Shown piece by piece: positions 19,473 to 28,211 of a stretch of 64,000 nucleotides of DNA; position 1 is the stretch's first letter; each line of letters opens with the position of its first letter. Origin of the DNA: Palsa-504 sp963790065 (GTDB lineage: Bacteria; Actinomycetota; Actinomycetes; Streptosporangiales; Streptosporangiaceae); assembly GCA_963790065.1 (NCBI GenBank), contig CAWBNK010000006.1, positions 310,001-374,000 on the forward strand, read 5' to 3'. A program made the translations under genes and the position numbers. Below the pieces are notes generated by a model. That model was not told the origin of the DNA. It ran no database searches and saw only the letters and a program-made list of their open reading frames with translations.

Positions 19473-20182
19473 CGTGAGGGTAAGCGGGGTTCGGGGAGGG
19501 CGAGGGCTTCGGCGGCCTCGGCGGCTCGCTGCAGGGTCTCGCGGAACGCCTGCGCCGCCTCGGCGGCCTGCTCGGCCAGGCCGGTGATCTCCGCGGTGGC
19601 GTGCTGATCCGCCGCGGTACGCGCCACCAGATCGAGGTACTTGTCGTTGTTGGCTGCCATCCGGTGGGCCGTCTCCCAGTCCCGCCGCGCGGCCTCGGCC
19701 GCCGCCACCTGCGCCGCCAGCAACTCGAGCGCCAGCACCCGGGCCGTGGTTCCGTCCCTGGCTATCGTGATCGCGCGGTTCTGGGATAGCAGGACGGCCG
19801 CCGTCATCGGCCCGGCCGGGCCCCCGCCGGAACTCGCCACCAGGTCGAGCAGCAACTCGGTGATCTCGCGCAGCGCGACCGCGATTTCCCATTCGTTCTG
19901 CCGGAGAACGCTTTCGTCAACCGTGCCCCGCAGGTCGCCCGCGTAGACGCCGGACGCCACCACGGTAGCGATCGCACCCTGGGCGCGCAGCAGCAGCTTG
20001 CGGCATTCGAGCTCCAGCGCGAGCGGCGAGACGACCTCGTCCCGGTACCGGACCTGCCGTACCGGCCCGGTACGGCCTGCGATCTGTTCCTTCGTCATGC
20101 GGATGAGCCGCTGGCGCCTGGCCTCCCGCACGCCGGGGCTGACGACGGGCGCCACGCTCGACACCCCGGCACTGCGGACCAT
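19412..20182 (-). CDS. Hypothetical helical protein (256 aa)
   Basis: No known family was recognised. The protein is almost wholly alpha-helical and alanine-rich. It contains MTKEQIAGRTGPVRQVRYRD near residue 29 and long helices in the second half (ELLAAQVAAAEAARRDWETA; AEQAAEAAQAFRETLQRAAE) that could form coiled coils. There is no signal peptide or membrane segment. It lies 35 bp after the kinase gene on the same strand and is probably its operon partner, making it a candidate substrate or effector by context only. The 3' end overlaps the convergent phosphatase-like gene. Confidence 0.6.
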   Translation of the reverse strand: MVRSAGVSSVAPVVSPGVREARRQRLIRMTKEQIAGRTGPVRQVRYRDEVVSPLALELECRKLLLRAQGAIATVVASGVYAGDLRGTVDESVLRQNEWEIAVALREITELLLDLVASSGGGPAGPMTAAVLLSQNRAITIARDGTTARVLALELLAAQVAAAEAARRDWETAHRMAANNDKYLDLVARTAADQHATAEITGLAEQAAEAAQAFRETLQRAAEAAEALALPEPRLPSRHTVHAGHARAPAANRHDGR

Positions 20183-20217
20183 AAGGGCATCTTAGGCGCC
20201 CGGCCAGCCAGGCCCTG

Positions 20218-22389
20218 CTAGCCAAGATAACCGCCGGTGGCGGGAGCGTTGCTGTTGCCGCAGCCGTGGCTGCCGGGGAGCCCGAATCCGTCCTCGGACT
20301 CGGTGTCCTGCCAGCATTCGCGCCAGGCTGCCTCGTAGCTCTCGCCATTGACCGGGAAGGTGTAGGTCACGGTCACCTGAAATTCGTCATCGGAAATGCG
20401 CTGCGGCTGACCGACGACAGGATCACCCGCTCCGAGCTGCAACGTCTGCGGCGCCGCGGGCTCGGAATCGGAAGCGGAAAGGTTAACGGCGAAGTACGCG
20501 TACCAGTGCTTGGCCATTTCCGTGCTCAGCGCCGAAGGCGGCGCGAAGACGGTATTCGTGACCACTTCCTGACAGACCGATCCACCGCCGCAGCCACTCT
20601 TCTGGCTAGTTTTGGTTCGGACCACGTAGATCGTGGTGGTGGACGAGGTGGCCACCGGCGTGGTCGCGCTGCCGTTGCGGAACAGTTCGACCTCGTACTT
20701 GGTGGCAAGGGTCGGGGTCACCTGGAACGCGTACTGAGCGGTCGTGCCCGTCGGGTCGAGGGTCAGCGAGGCGATAGGCGCCGACGCGCTGGCGAACGGG
20801 AACTGCTGAGCGTACAACCGGGCGACCTCACCGCTGGTCGCGTCGCTGATGTCACCGCTGACCCGGGCGGTCGCGTTGCTTCCTCCCTGATACTGCACAT
20901 AGACGTCGCCGGTTTCCGGCGCCAGGGCAGAGCTGGCGGTGATCGGGATGCTCGCGGCTGCTGGGCCGCCGCCGCTGGTGCTGTTAGTGGCCGCGGCTGC
21001 CGCGCCGGCGGGCGCGGGTGCCGAGCCGCCGCTGGCCAGGGCGGCTGCGCCGCCGCCGACCGCCGCCCCCAGGACTATCGCGGCGACCAGGATCGACAGC
21101 CCCGGTCGCTGGCGTATCGTGCGACCCAGCCGCGAGCCGGCACCTTTGGCTGCGTGCGGCTGGACAGTCTCGAGGGCAGCGGGTGATCCGGCCTCCGCCG
21201 CCGCCGCACTGGCACCTTGAGCAGCGGTCTGGTTGGCAGTGAGGGCCTGGTTTGTGCCGGCCGGCGAGCCGGGCTGGCCCGCCGGGGACTGGCCGGGCTG
21301 GCCGACATGCTCCGCATGCTCAAGGTGCTCGGCGTGCTCCGCATGCTCCGCATGCTCGACGTGCTCGACGTGCTCCGCGTGCTCGAGGTGCTCGGTATGT
21401 GCGACGTGCTCGGTATGTGCGACGTGCTGGGCGTGCTCGAGGTTACGGGCCTGCTGGGAATCCTGGGGGCCGTGGGTCAGGTGGACCTGCTCGACGGTGT
21501 GGCCGGCGGCGGCAGGCGCCCCGCTGGACGGCCACAGGGCGGCCAGCAGCAGCGCCGCCTCGCCCAGGTGCGAGCGGCCGCGGTCCTCCCAGTCCCGGCC
21601 GTAGGCAGGCCAGGCCACCTCCTGCAACGCGGTGACGAAGCTGGCCGCATTCGCCGGCCGGTAGGCGGGATCCTTGGCCATCCCCGCGGCCACCAGCGGC
21701 CGCAGCGCCTCAGGCACCGGCGCCATCGGCACCGGCGCGGACTGATGCTGCTGCCGCAGCTCGGCCCTGGTGGTCCCGGTAAACGGCGGATGCCCGGCCA
21801 GGCACTCATAGAAGGTGGCCGTGGCCGCGTACACATCACTGGCCGGGCTGGCCGGGGCACCTGCGAACTGCTCCGGCGGCGCATACGCCAAGGTGCCCGC
21901 CGGGATCGGGTTGTCCCCGGTCCGGGCCGCGATCCCGAAATCGGTCAGCTTGCTGACACCAGCCCCGTCGACCAGTACGTTCTCCGGCTTGTAATCCCGG
22001 TGCACCACGCCGCGCTGGTGCGCCGCGGTCAGGCCCAGCAGCGACCCCTGCAACACCACCAGCGCTGCCTCCGCCGTGGTCTGGCCGTGCCGGGACAAGA
22101 TGTCCCGCAGCGAGAGGCCGTCGATGAGCTCCATCACGATCGCTGCTCCCGCCGGTCCTTCGACGAACTCATACAGGCGGACCACGTTCGGGTCATCCAG
22201 TGAGGCGAGCACCGCGGCCTCCGCGCGGAACATCCCGGCCGACTCCGGGTCATCAAACAACCCAGCACGCAAGTACTTCACCGCCACCAGGCTGCCCGAC
22301 GTGTCATGCCGGGCCGCCACCACCTCACCGAAGCCACCCGACCCCAGCACCCGCACCTCGGTATAGCCAGGAACAACCCAATCGCGCAT
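20218..22389 (-). CDS. Membrane Ser/Thr protein kinase with a His-repeat linker
   Basis: A 723-residue PknB-type kinase. It has the glycine loop GSGGFG (16-21), VAVK (Lys38), HRDYKPEN with catalytic Asp132, DFG (150-152) and an APPEQF activation-segment end. After the kinase domain (to about 290) comes a linker of fifteen consecutive X-(E/Q/A)-H triplets (about residues 317-362), then a Gly/Ala/Gln linker. One membrane helix follows (LSILVAAIVLGAAVGG, about 428-450), then an extracellular domain of about 270 residues, Ser/Thr-rich at first and ending in a beta-rich part with a Cys pair (KSGCGGGSVC). The ATG chosen has AAAGGGG upstream; an in-frame upstream extension lacks kinase similarity. 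The extracellular ligand is unknown. Confidence 0.9.
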   Translation of the reverse strand: MRDWVVPGYTEVRVLGSGGFGEVVAARHDTSGSLVAVKYLRAGLFDDPESAGMFRAEAAVLASLDDPNVVRLYEFVEGPAGAAIVMELIDGLSLRDILSRHGQTTAEAALVVLQGSLLGLTAAHQRGVVHRDYKPENVLVDGAGVSKLTDFGIAARTGDNPIPAGTLAYAPPEQFAGAPASPASDVYAATATFYECLAGHPPFTGTTRAELRQQHQSAPVPMAPVPEALRPLVAAGMAKDPAYRPANAASFVTALQEVAWPAYGRDWEDRGRSHLGEAALLLAALWPSSGAPAAAGHTVEQVHLTHGPQDSQQARNLEHAQHVAHTEHVAHTEHLEHAEHVEHVEHAEHAEHAEHLEHAEHVGQPGQSPAGQPGSPAGTNQALTANQTAAQGASAAAAEAGSPAALETVQPHAAKGAGSRLGRTIRQRPGLSILVAAIVLGAAVGGGAAALASGGSAPAPAGAAAAATNSTSGGGPAAASIPITASSALAPETGDVYVQYQGGSNATARVSGDISDATSGEVARLYAQQFPFASASAPIASLTLDPTGTTAQYAFQVTPTLATKYEVELFRNGSATTPVATSSTTTIYVVRTKTSQKSGCGGGSVCQEVVTNTVFAPPSALSTEMAKHWYAYFAVNLSASDSEPAAPQTLQLGAGDPVVGQPQRISDDEFQVTVTYTFPVNGESYEAAWRECWQDTESEDGFGLPGSHGCGNSNAPATGGYLG
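21304..21441. repeat. 9-bp tandem repeat coding the (X-E-H)n linker
   Basis: Fifteen 9-bp units of the type (on the + strand) TGCTCGRYG / TGCTCCGCA lie inside the kinase gene and encode X-(E/Q/A)-H triplets. Units vary mainly at the first codon of the triplet (Ala, Val, Leu, Thr). Conservation of the His codon in every unit is stronger than expected from slippage alone. Confidence 0.8.
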
Positions 22390-22846
22390 TAGAAACCCAC
22401 CCCTTTCCTCATGATCTTCTGCCCGGCTGTCACCGGTCCGGGCAGGACAACGTGAATGGCTAAAGACCGGTGCCTGAGACTTCGCGGTATCGCCGGGCCC
22501 GCGGGACAAGCTCAGCAGGTCTCGGTACCGCGTCGCGGATAGGAACGGACCAGGCTCCGCAGCGCGGCTGGCCTAAGGTCCGCACCATGGTCTCGGACAG
22601 CGCCTGCGGCGCGCCCGCGGACCGCGATTCCATCGCCACGCCAAATCCCACCCCAAGCGTGTCTATCAGCCACTGATGTAACAAATAACTCTAAAGTTAC
22701 CGACCAGAGTTCCCGGTGGTGCGGCAGCGCGCCGGCTGATGAAACGACCTGCGCTTACTGTTGCGGCATGTCGAGGATCGCCCGGATGACCCGGAGGAGC
22801 CACTGCGGGCCAGCGCAGTCCCTCGGTCATCTGAGGATGCTGCCCT
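22390..22846. other. 457-bp region upstream of the kinase gene
   Basis: No gene can be supported. Short open frames exist on both strands (for example 22470-22676 and 22460-22684), but they have no ribosome site or family likeness and shadow each other. The part from 22670 to 22720 is A/T-richer (AACAAATAACTCTAAAGTTACC) and probably holds the leftward kinase promoter. Confidence 0.4.
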
Positions 22847-23392
22847 TCAGGCCAGGCCGCGGGTGGCGTTGGCCGGGGGGATGTCGCCGCGGATGGCGGC
22901 GACCATGGTCAGGACCCGGCGGGTCGCGCGAACGTGCCGGGTGCCGAACACGCGAGCGCCCAGCCATGCCGCGATCGCGATAGCGGCCAGCGCCCCGGCC
23001 GGGTCCCCGGCGGCCTCACCGTATAGGGCCGGGTCTGACACCAGGACCGGCCAGCCGGTGGCGACCAGGTCCGCCAGCCGGCGGGCGAAATCCGGTCCCG
23101 GCCCCAGCTCGACCAGGATCCGGGCCGGGTCGACACTCGCGGCCAGAGCGCCGTCCACCTCGGGCGGCGCGCAGATCAGGCCCGTGCCGGACTCGGCCGC
23201 CGCGGCCGAGCTGACCACCACGCTGATACCCAGGTCCGGGTGGGCGGCCCGGATGGCCGCGATCAGGGCCGGGTCAGCGACGTGGACCAGGTCCGCGCCC
23301 TCGGCGGCGGCGGCGTGCACGCCGTCCAGGTCGGTGAGCCCGGTCGCCATGACCAGAAGCCGACCCGGAGTGCGGTGGCCCGGCGGAAGCAC
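22847..23392 (-). CDS. Short dihydropteroate-synthase-like (pterin-binding fold) protein
   Basis: The 181-residue frame matches only the C-terminal half of the DHPS TIM barrel. ARILVELGPGPDFARRLADL resembles the conserved ILVDPGIGF... region, WPVLVSDPALYGE the RPVLVGxSRK strand, and ARVFGTRHVRATRRVLTMVAAI the terminal VxRVHDV..T.. helix. The key SRK lysine and RVHDV histidine/arginine pattern is altered, so folate synthesis is doubtful. It follows the SDR gene by 13 bp. The GTG at 23392 is used; an ATG at 23350 is the alternative. No ribosome site is evident. It may be a degenerate paralogue or a pterin/CoA-ligand protein. Confidence 0.55.
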   Translation of the reverse strand: MLPPGHRTPGRLLVMATGLTDLDGVHAAAAEGADLVHVADPALIAAIRAAHPDLGISVVVSSAAAAESGTGLICAPPEVDGALAASVDPARILVELGPGPDFARRLADLVATGWPVLVSDPALYGEAAGDPAGALAAIAIAAWLGARVFGTRHVRATRRVLTMVAAIRGDIPPANATRGLA

Positions 23393-23405
23393 CGGCGGAG
23401 CCGCG

Positions 23406-24095
23406 CTAGACGCGGCCGTAGACGGGGATGGCTGCTCCCGAGATGAGGGCGGCGTCATCGGAGACCAGGAAGGCCAGCACCGCGGCCAGTTCGGCGGGCT
23501 TGGGCCACAGGTGGTGCATGGCCTTGGGCAGAGCCGCCCGGTTGGCCGGCGTGTCGATGATGCTCGGCAGGATGCAGTTGACCCGCACGCCATGCTCGCG
23601 GCCCTCGGCGGCGGCCGCCTCAACCAGGCGCAGCACGCCGAGCTTGCTGACGCTGTAGGCGAAGCCGTTCTCGCCGTTCTGCACGGCTACCCGGCTGGAG
23701 ACGTGGACGACCGTCCCGCCACCCTGCGAGCCCAGCACCGGCAGGGCGTGCTTGGTGACGATGGCGGCGGTGACCAGGTTGACCTCGAGCTGCTGCCTGA
23801 GCACGTCCACGTCGAGCTCGGCCAGTGACTGCGGCGGGGTGTAGCCGCCGATGACGTTGATCACCGCCTGAGGCGGCGGCGAGGAGGCCAGCACGGCCGA
23901 GACGCTCGCCTCGTCCAGCGCGTCCACCGTGGCGTGGTCGACGCCCGGATGCCGTTCGGCCTGGGCCGGCAGCCGGGAGTCGGCGGCCAGCACCGACGCG
24001 CCGTCAGCCGTCAGCCGTTCCACGACGGCCCGGCCCAGGGCGCCGCCCCCGCCGAGCACGATGATCCTGCGGCCGGTCAACACGCGCTCCGTCAT
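23406..24095 (-). CDS. Short-chain dehydrogenase/reductase
   Basis: A 229-residue classical SDR. It has a Rossmann glycine motif GGGGALG (about residues 15-21), NVIGG in place of the usual NNAG, catalytic serine in VHVSSRV, and YSVSK as the Tyr-x-x-x-Lys pair. The C-terminal substrate loop (LPSIIDTPANRAALP) is complete. It is probably an NAD(P)-dependent oxidoreductase of unknown substrate. It is transcribed leftwards ahead of the DHPS-like gene and divergently from gpsA, from which it is separated by about 100 bp. Confidence 0.85.
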   Translation of the reverse strand: MTERVLTGRRIIVLGGGGALGRAVVERLTADGASVLAADSRLPAQAERHPGVDHATVDALDEASVSAVLASSPPPQAVINVIGGYTPPQSLAELDVDVLRQQLEVNLVTAAIVTKHALPVLGSQGGGTVVHVSSRVAVQNGENGFAYSVSKLGVLRLVEAAAAEGREHGVRVNCILPSIIDTPANRAALPKAMHHLWPKPAELAAVLAFLVSDDAALISGAAIPVYGRV

Positions 24096-24196
24096 ATCCG
24101 CCTCTCTGGCCAGGGGTCTCCTAGTGGCGGATCATAGAGGGACGCTCCGGCGGCCAGGCAGCCAGGGCAGACCGAAGGCGGGAGAGTGAGGCCGAC

Positions 24197-25195
24197 ATGC
24201 GGATTGGTGTGCTCGGGGCGGGATCGTGGGGCACCACCGTCGCCTCGCTGCTGGCCGGGCGGCACGAAACCATCTTGTGGGCGCGCGATCCCGAGCTGGC
24301 CAGCCAGATCCACGAGGGCGGCGTCAACCCACGCTACCTGCCTGGCTTCACGCTGCCCAGCGGGTTGCGCGCCACCGCGGACCTGGAAAAGGCCACCCAC
24401 GACGTCGACCTGCTGGTGGTCGGGGTGCCTACCCGGGGGTTCCGGGCCATCCTGGTTGACGCGCGCCCGTACCTGCGGCCGTGGATCCCGGTCGTCAGCC
24501 TGGCCAAGGGCTTCGAGCGCGACTCGATGCTGCGGATGACCCAGCTCATCGCCGAAGAGCTGCCCGGTCACCCCGCGGCCACCCTGACCGGCCCCAACCT
24601 GGCCAAGGAGATCATGGCCGGGCAGGCCGCGGCCAGCGTGATCGCCACCGAGGACCTGGCCGTGGCCCGGGCCCTGCAGTCCGTCATGCAGCGCGGCGTG
24701 TTCCGCATCTACACGAACCACGACGTGATCGGCTGCGAGCTCGGCGGCGCGCTGAAGAACGTGGTCGCCATCGCCACCGGCGTGGCCCAGGGCCTAGGCG
24801 TGGGGGACAACACCCGGGCCGCGGTGATCACGCGCGGCCTGGCCGAGGTGACCAGGCTCGGCCTGGCCATGGGCGGCGAGGCGGCCACCTTCGCCGGGCT
24901 GGCCGGCATGGGCGACCTGATCGCGACCTGCATGAGCCCGCTCAGCCGCAACCGGACGCTGGGCGAGCAGCTTGGCGCGGGCCGGACCCTGGACGAGGCA
25001 CTGTCCGCCACCTCCACCGTGGCCGAGGGCGTGGGTACCGCCATCCTGGTGCATGAGCTGTCCGAACGCTACGGCGTGGCCATGCCGGTATGCCATGAGG
25101 TATACCGGGTGCTGACCGGGGAGATTCCCGCCGCCGAGGCCTACCGCGGGCTGCGCAAGCAGGCCCCGGCCGGCCACGAGCGCGAGCCAGGCTGA
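24197..25195 (+). CDS. gpsA: NAD(P)-dependent glycerol-3-phosphate dehydrogenase
   Basis: GpsA reduces dihydroxyacetone phosphate to sn-glycerol-3-phosphate for phospholipid synthesis. The 332-residue protein has the dinucleotide motif GAGSWG (7-12), the LTGPNLAKEI segment, catalytic Lys187 in GALKNVVAIATG, and the C-terminal substrate region AGMGDLIATCMSPLSRNRTLG. Its length is normal. A GGGAGAG site precedes the ATG. It ends 11 bp from the convergent SDR gene and stands alone in its direction. Confidence 0.95.
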   Translation: MRIGVLGAGSWGTTVASLLAGRHETILWARDPELASQIHEGGVNPRYLPGFTLPSGLRATADLEKATHDVDLLVVGVPTRGFRAILVDARPYLRPWIPVVSLAKGFERDSMLRMTQLIAEELPGHPAATLTGPNLAKEIMAGQAAASVIATEDLAVARALQSVMQRGVFRIYTNHDVIGCELGGALKNVVAIATGVAQGLGVGDNTRAAVITRGLAEVTRLGLAMGGEAATFAGLAGMGDLIATCMSPLSRNRTLGEQLGAGRTLDEALSATSTVAEGVGTAILVHELSERYGVAMPVCHEVYRVLTGEIPAAEAYRGLRKQAPAGHEREPG

Positions 25196-25206
25196 ACGCG
25201 GCAGAC

Positions 25207-25974
25207 TCAGCGCGGCGCCATCCTGATCGCGCCGTCCAGCCGGATCGTCTCCCCGTTGAGCATCGGGTTCTCCACGATGTGCGCGGCCAGCGCCGCGTAC
25301 TCGGCGGGGTCGCCGAGCCGGGAGGGATGCGGGACCTGCTCGCCCAGCGACCTGATCGCCTCTTCGGGCAGGTTCCCCAGCAACGGCGTGTTGAACAGGC
25401 CGGGCGCGATCGTCATGACCCGGATCTTCAGCCGGGCCAGGTCGCGGGCGATGGGCAGCGTCATGCCGACGATGCCGCCCTTGGACGCGGAGTAGGCCGC
25501 CTGGCCGATCTGCCCGTCGAATGCCGCTATCGACGCGGTGTTGACGATGACGCCCCGCTCGCCGTCCTGCTCGGGTGCCTGGCTCATCCGCTGCGCGGCC
25601 AGCCGGATGACATTGAACGTCCCGATCAGGTTGATCTGGATCGTCCGGGCGAACACGTCCAGCGGGAACGGGCCTTCCTTGCCCACGGTCCGGGCCGCGG
25701 TGCCGATGCCCGCGCAGTTGACCACGATCCGGGGCACGCCGCCGGCCAGGGCGCCCGCCGCATCGAGCGCCGCGTCCACGTCGGCCGGGCTGGTCACGTC
25801 GCCGGGACAGAACGCGGCCCGGGGTTCCATCGCGGCCGCGACGGCCTGGCCGTCGGAGCCGGGCAGGTCGAGGATGACCACCGACGCACCGCCCGCATGC
25901 AGCCTGCTGGCCGTGGCCAGCCCGAGCCCGGACGCTCCGCCGGTGACCAGGGCGATGTTTCCTTCGATGTTCAT
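25207..25974 (-). CDS. SDR, 3-hydroxyacyl-CoA dehydrogenase (HSD10)-like
   Basis: A 255-residue SDR with GGASGLG (12-18), NCAGIGTAARTVGKEGPF (the HSD10-like long loop after NxAG), NTASIAAFDGQIGQAAYSASK as the catalytic Ser and Tyr-Lys region, and an APGLFNTPLLGNLPE loop. This pattern matches type II 3-hydroxyacyl-CoA dehydrogenases that oxidise hydroxyacyl-CoA in beta-oxidation. GGGGAGG lies 5 nt before the ATG; a longer frame upstream is not supported. It is divergent from the CoA-transferase gene, in line with a role in acyl-CoA catabolism. Confidence 0.85.
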   Translation of the reverse strand: MNIEGNIALVTGGASGLGLATASRLHAGGASVVILDLPGSDGQAVAAAMEPRAAFCPGDVTSPADVDAALDAAGALAGGVPRIVVNCAGIGTAARTVGKEGPFPLDVFARTIQINLIGTFNVIRLAAQRMSQAPEQDGERGVIVNTASIAAFDGQIGQAAYSASKGGIVGMTLPIARDLARLKIRVMTIAPGLFNTPLLGNLPEEAIRSLGEQVPHPSRLGDPAEYAALAAHIVENPMLNGETIRLDGAIRMAPR

Positions 25975-26123
25975 GCGCGCCTCCCCGGCGGCCCGGGCCG
26001 CGCCGTGCGCGGCGTGTCCAATAGCGTACTGACCAAGGTGATCGCCCGGAGGAGGTAGCCGCGTGACGACGTTCCGAACCTGAGGGGCCACCGGCCAGCA
26101 GCGGACCGCTGGCCGGCGTCCGC

Positions 26124-27233
26124 GTGCTGGAACTGGCTGGCCTGGGGCCTGGGCCGTTCTGCGCCATGATGCTCGCCGATGCCGGCGCGGCCGTGCTGCG
26201 GATCGACCGCCCCGGCCCGGCCCCGGCCCCAGGAGCCCGGCCCGAGCGCGACCTGATGAACCGCGGCCGCCGGTCGGCCGTGCTCGACCTGAAGCATCCG
26301 CGCGCGACGGACGCGCTGCTGCGGCTCATCGACGCCGCAGATGTGCTGCTCGAGGGCTTCCGGCCCGGCGTCACCGAGCGGATGGGCGCCGGGCCCGAGG
26401 TCTGCCTGGCCCGCAATCCGCGGCTGATCTACGCCCGGATGACCGGGTGGGGGCAGGACGGGCCGCTGGCCCCCACCGTGGGCCACGACATCGGGTACAT
26501 CGCCCGCACCGGCGCGCTGCACGCCCTGGGCCGGGCCGGCGGCCCGCCCCAGTTCCCGGCCAACCTGCTCGGGGACTTCGGCGGCGGCGGCATGCTCATG
26601 GCCTACGGCATCTGCGCGGCCCTGGTCGAGCGGGCCACGTCCGGGCGGGGCCAGGTGGTCGACGCGGCCATCGTGGACGGCGTGGCGTCGCTGCTGGCCA
26701 TGCCGTGGATGTTCCTGGCCCAGGGCCACTGGCGCGACGAGCGGGGCGTGAACCTGCTCGACGGCGGGGTGCCCTGGTACGACGTGTACGAGACGGCGGA
26801 CTCCAAGTGGATGGCGGTCGGGGCCCTGGAGCCCAGGTTCTACGCCGCGCTGCTGGCCGGGCTCGGCCTGACCGACGCGCCCGACCGCGACGACCCGCGG
26901 AACTGGCCCGCGCTGCGCGCCCGGCTGGCCGCCCGGTTCGCCGAACGGACCCAGGACGACTGGGCCGCCGCCTTCGCCGGCAGCGAGGCCTGCGTCGAGC
27001 CGGTCCTGTCGCTGCATGAAGCGGCGCGCGACCCGCACCTGGCTGCGCGGGGCACCTACGTAACCCGCGACGGCGTGATCCAGCCGGCGCCGGCTCCCCG
27101 CTTTTCCCGCACCCCCGCGGCGCTGTCGGCGCCACCGCCCGCGCCGGGCCAGCACACCACCGAGGCCCTGGCCGACTGGGGCCTGGCCGATGCCGCCGAC
27201 CTGGTCGCCTGCGGCGCGGCCGTGCAAGCTTGA
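26124..27233 (+). CDS. CaiB/BaiF-family CoA-transferase / alpha-methylacyl-CoA racemase-like
   Basis: About 370 residues of a class III CoA-transferase with VLELAGLGPGPFCAMMLAD at the N-terminus, the RSAVLDLKHP loop, GQDGPL and GHDIGYIARTG, and LLGDFGGGGM with the likely catalytic aspartate. The GPGPF start resembles alpha-methylacyl-CoA racemases. The frame given begins at the first in-frame GTG, but homologous sequence (SGPLAGVR) continues upstream in frame without a start codon. A GTG with a perfect AGGAGG site at 26063 is one base out of frame and meets TGA after six codons. The true N-terminus is therefore disturbed by a frameshift, or the start is unusual. The cyclase gene follows after 12 bp. 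Confidence 0.85.
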   Translation: MLELAGLGPGPFCAMMLADAGAAVLRIDRPGPAPAPGARPERDLMNRGRRSAVLDLKHPRATDALLRLIDAADVLLEGFRPGVTERMGAGPEVCLARNPRLIYARMTGWGQDGPLAPTVGHDIGYIARTGALHALGRAGGPPQFPANLLGDFGGGGMLMAYGICAALVERATSGRGQVVDAAIVDGVASLLAMPWMFLAQGHWRDERGVNLLDGGVPWYDVYETADSKWMAVGALEPRFYAALLAGLGLTDAPDRDDPRNWPALRARLAARFAERTQDDWAAAFAGSEACVEPVLSLHEAARDPHLAARGTYVTRDGVIQPAPAPRFSRTPAALSAPPPAPGQHTTEALADWGLADAADLVACGAAVQA

Positions 27234-27245
27234 AGGGCAGGGACG

Positions 27246-28208
27246 ATGCCTGAACCGACGCGCCCCTCAGAACCGTCAGAAGAAGAATGGCTCGGCTACT
27301 TCGCCGCGCTAAGCAACTGGGGCCGGTGGGGCGAAGACGATACCCGCGGCACCCTCAACCTGATCACCGCCGAGCAGGTCAGGCGGGCCGCGTCGCTGGT
27401 CCGCGAGGGCATCACGGTGTCCTGCGCCCGCGAGGTCGACTTCACCGGATCCCGCAAGGAAGACCCGGGCCGCGCGCTGCACTTCATGAACCACACCGGT
27501 ACCAGCGCCCCGGCCCACGGCGGCGGCGGTGCGAACGACTGGGTCATCCTCCCGCTGCACGGCCTGGTCATCACCCACCTGGACGCGCACGCCCACATGT
27601 TCTGGGACGGCCGGATGTACAACGGGCAGGACGCCCGCCTGGTCACCGCCGAGCAGGGCGCCCGGCGCGGGAACCTCGCCCCGGCCGCCGGCGGGATCGT
27701 GGGCCGGGGCGTGCTGCTCGACATCGCCGCCCTGCACGGCGTGCCCTGGCTGGCCGAAGGCCACCAGATCTCCGCCGCCGAACTCGACGACGCGGCCCGC
27801 CGCCAAGGCGTCCAGCCCGAGCCCGGCGACATCCTGATGGTCCGCACCGGCTACGGCCAGCGCCGCCGGACCGACCTGCTGACCGGAGACGGCGGCGGGC
27901 CCGGGGACTTCCGGCCGGAACTGCCCGGGCTGGGCGCGGGCACCCTGCCCTGGATGCGCGCCCACGATGTGGCGGTGGTCGGCACCGACACCGGCACCGA
28001 GGCCCGGCCCTCGCCTTACTCCTGGCTGGCGCCGTTCCACGCCGTGGCCATGGTGGCCATGGGCCTGTGGATCGTGGACAACTACGACCTGGAGGACCTG
28101 GCCCAGACCTGCGAGCGGCTGGGCCGGTATGAGTTCATGGCCACGATCGCCGCGCTCCGGCTGAAGAACTCCACCGGCTCCCCGGTCAACCCGCTGGCCC
28201 TGTTCTAG
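27246..28208 (+). CDS. Cyclase-family metal-dependent hydrolase (kynurenine-formamidase-like)
   Basis: A 320-residue protein of the PF04199 cyclase type. It has HLDAHAHMFWDG (about residue 115) as the metal-binding HxDxxxH core, GRGVLLDIAALHGVPW as the conserved strand, and a GDILMVRTGYGQR segment. Family members hydrolyse cyclic or formylated amides or lactones. Placement 12 bp after the CoA-transferase suggests a joint role in ring opening or lactone hydrolysis. GGCAGGGACG precedes the ATG. The substrate cannot be derived from sequence. Confidence 0.82.
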   Translation: MPEPTRPSEPSEEEWLGYFAALSNWGRWGEDDTRGTLNLITAEQVRRAASLVREGITVSCAREVDFTGSRKEDPGRALHFMNHTGTSAPAHGGGGANDWVILPLHGLVITHLDAHAHMFWDGRMYNGQDARLVTAEQGARRGNLAPAAGGIVGRGVLLDIAALHGVPWLAEGHQISAAELDDAARRQGVQPEPGDILMVRTGYGQRRRTDLLTGDGGGPGDFRPELPGLGAGTLPWMRAHDVAVVGTDTGTEARPSPYSWLAPFHAVAMVAMGLWIVDNYDLEDLAQTCERLGRYEFMATIAALRLKNSTGSPVNPLALF

Positions 28209-28211
28209 GTG

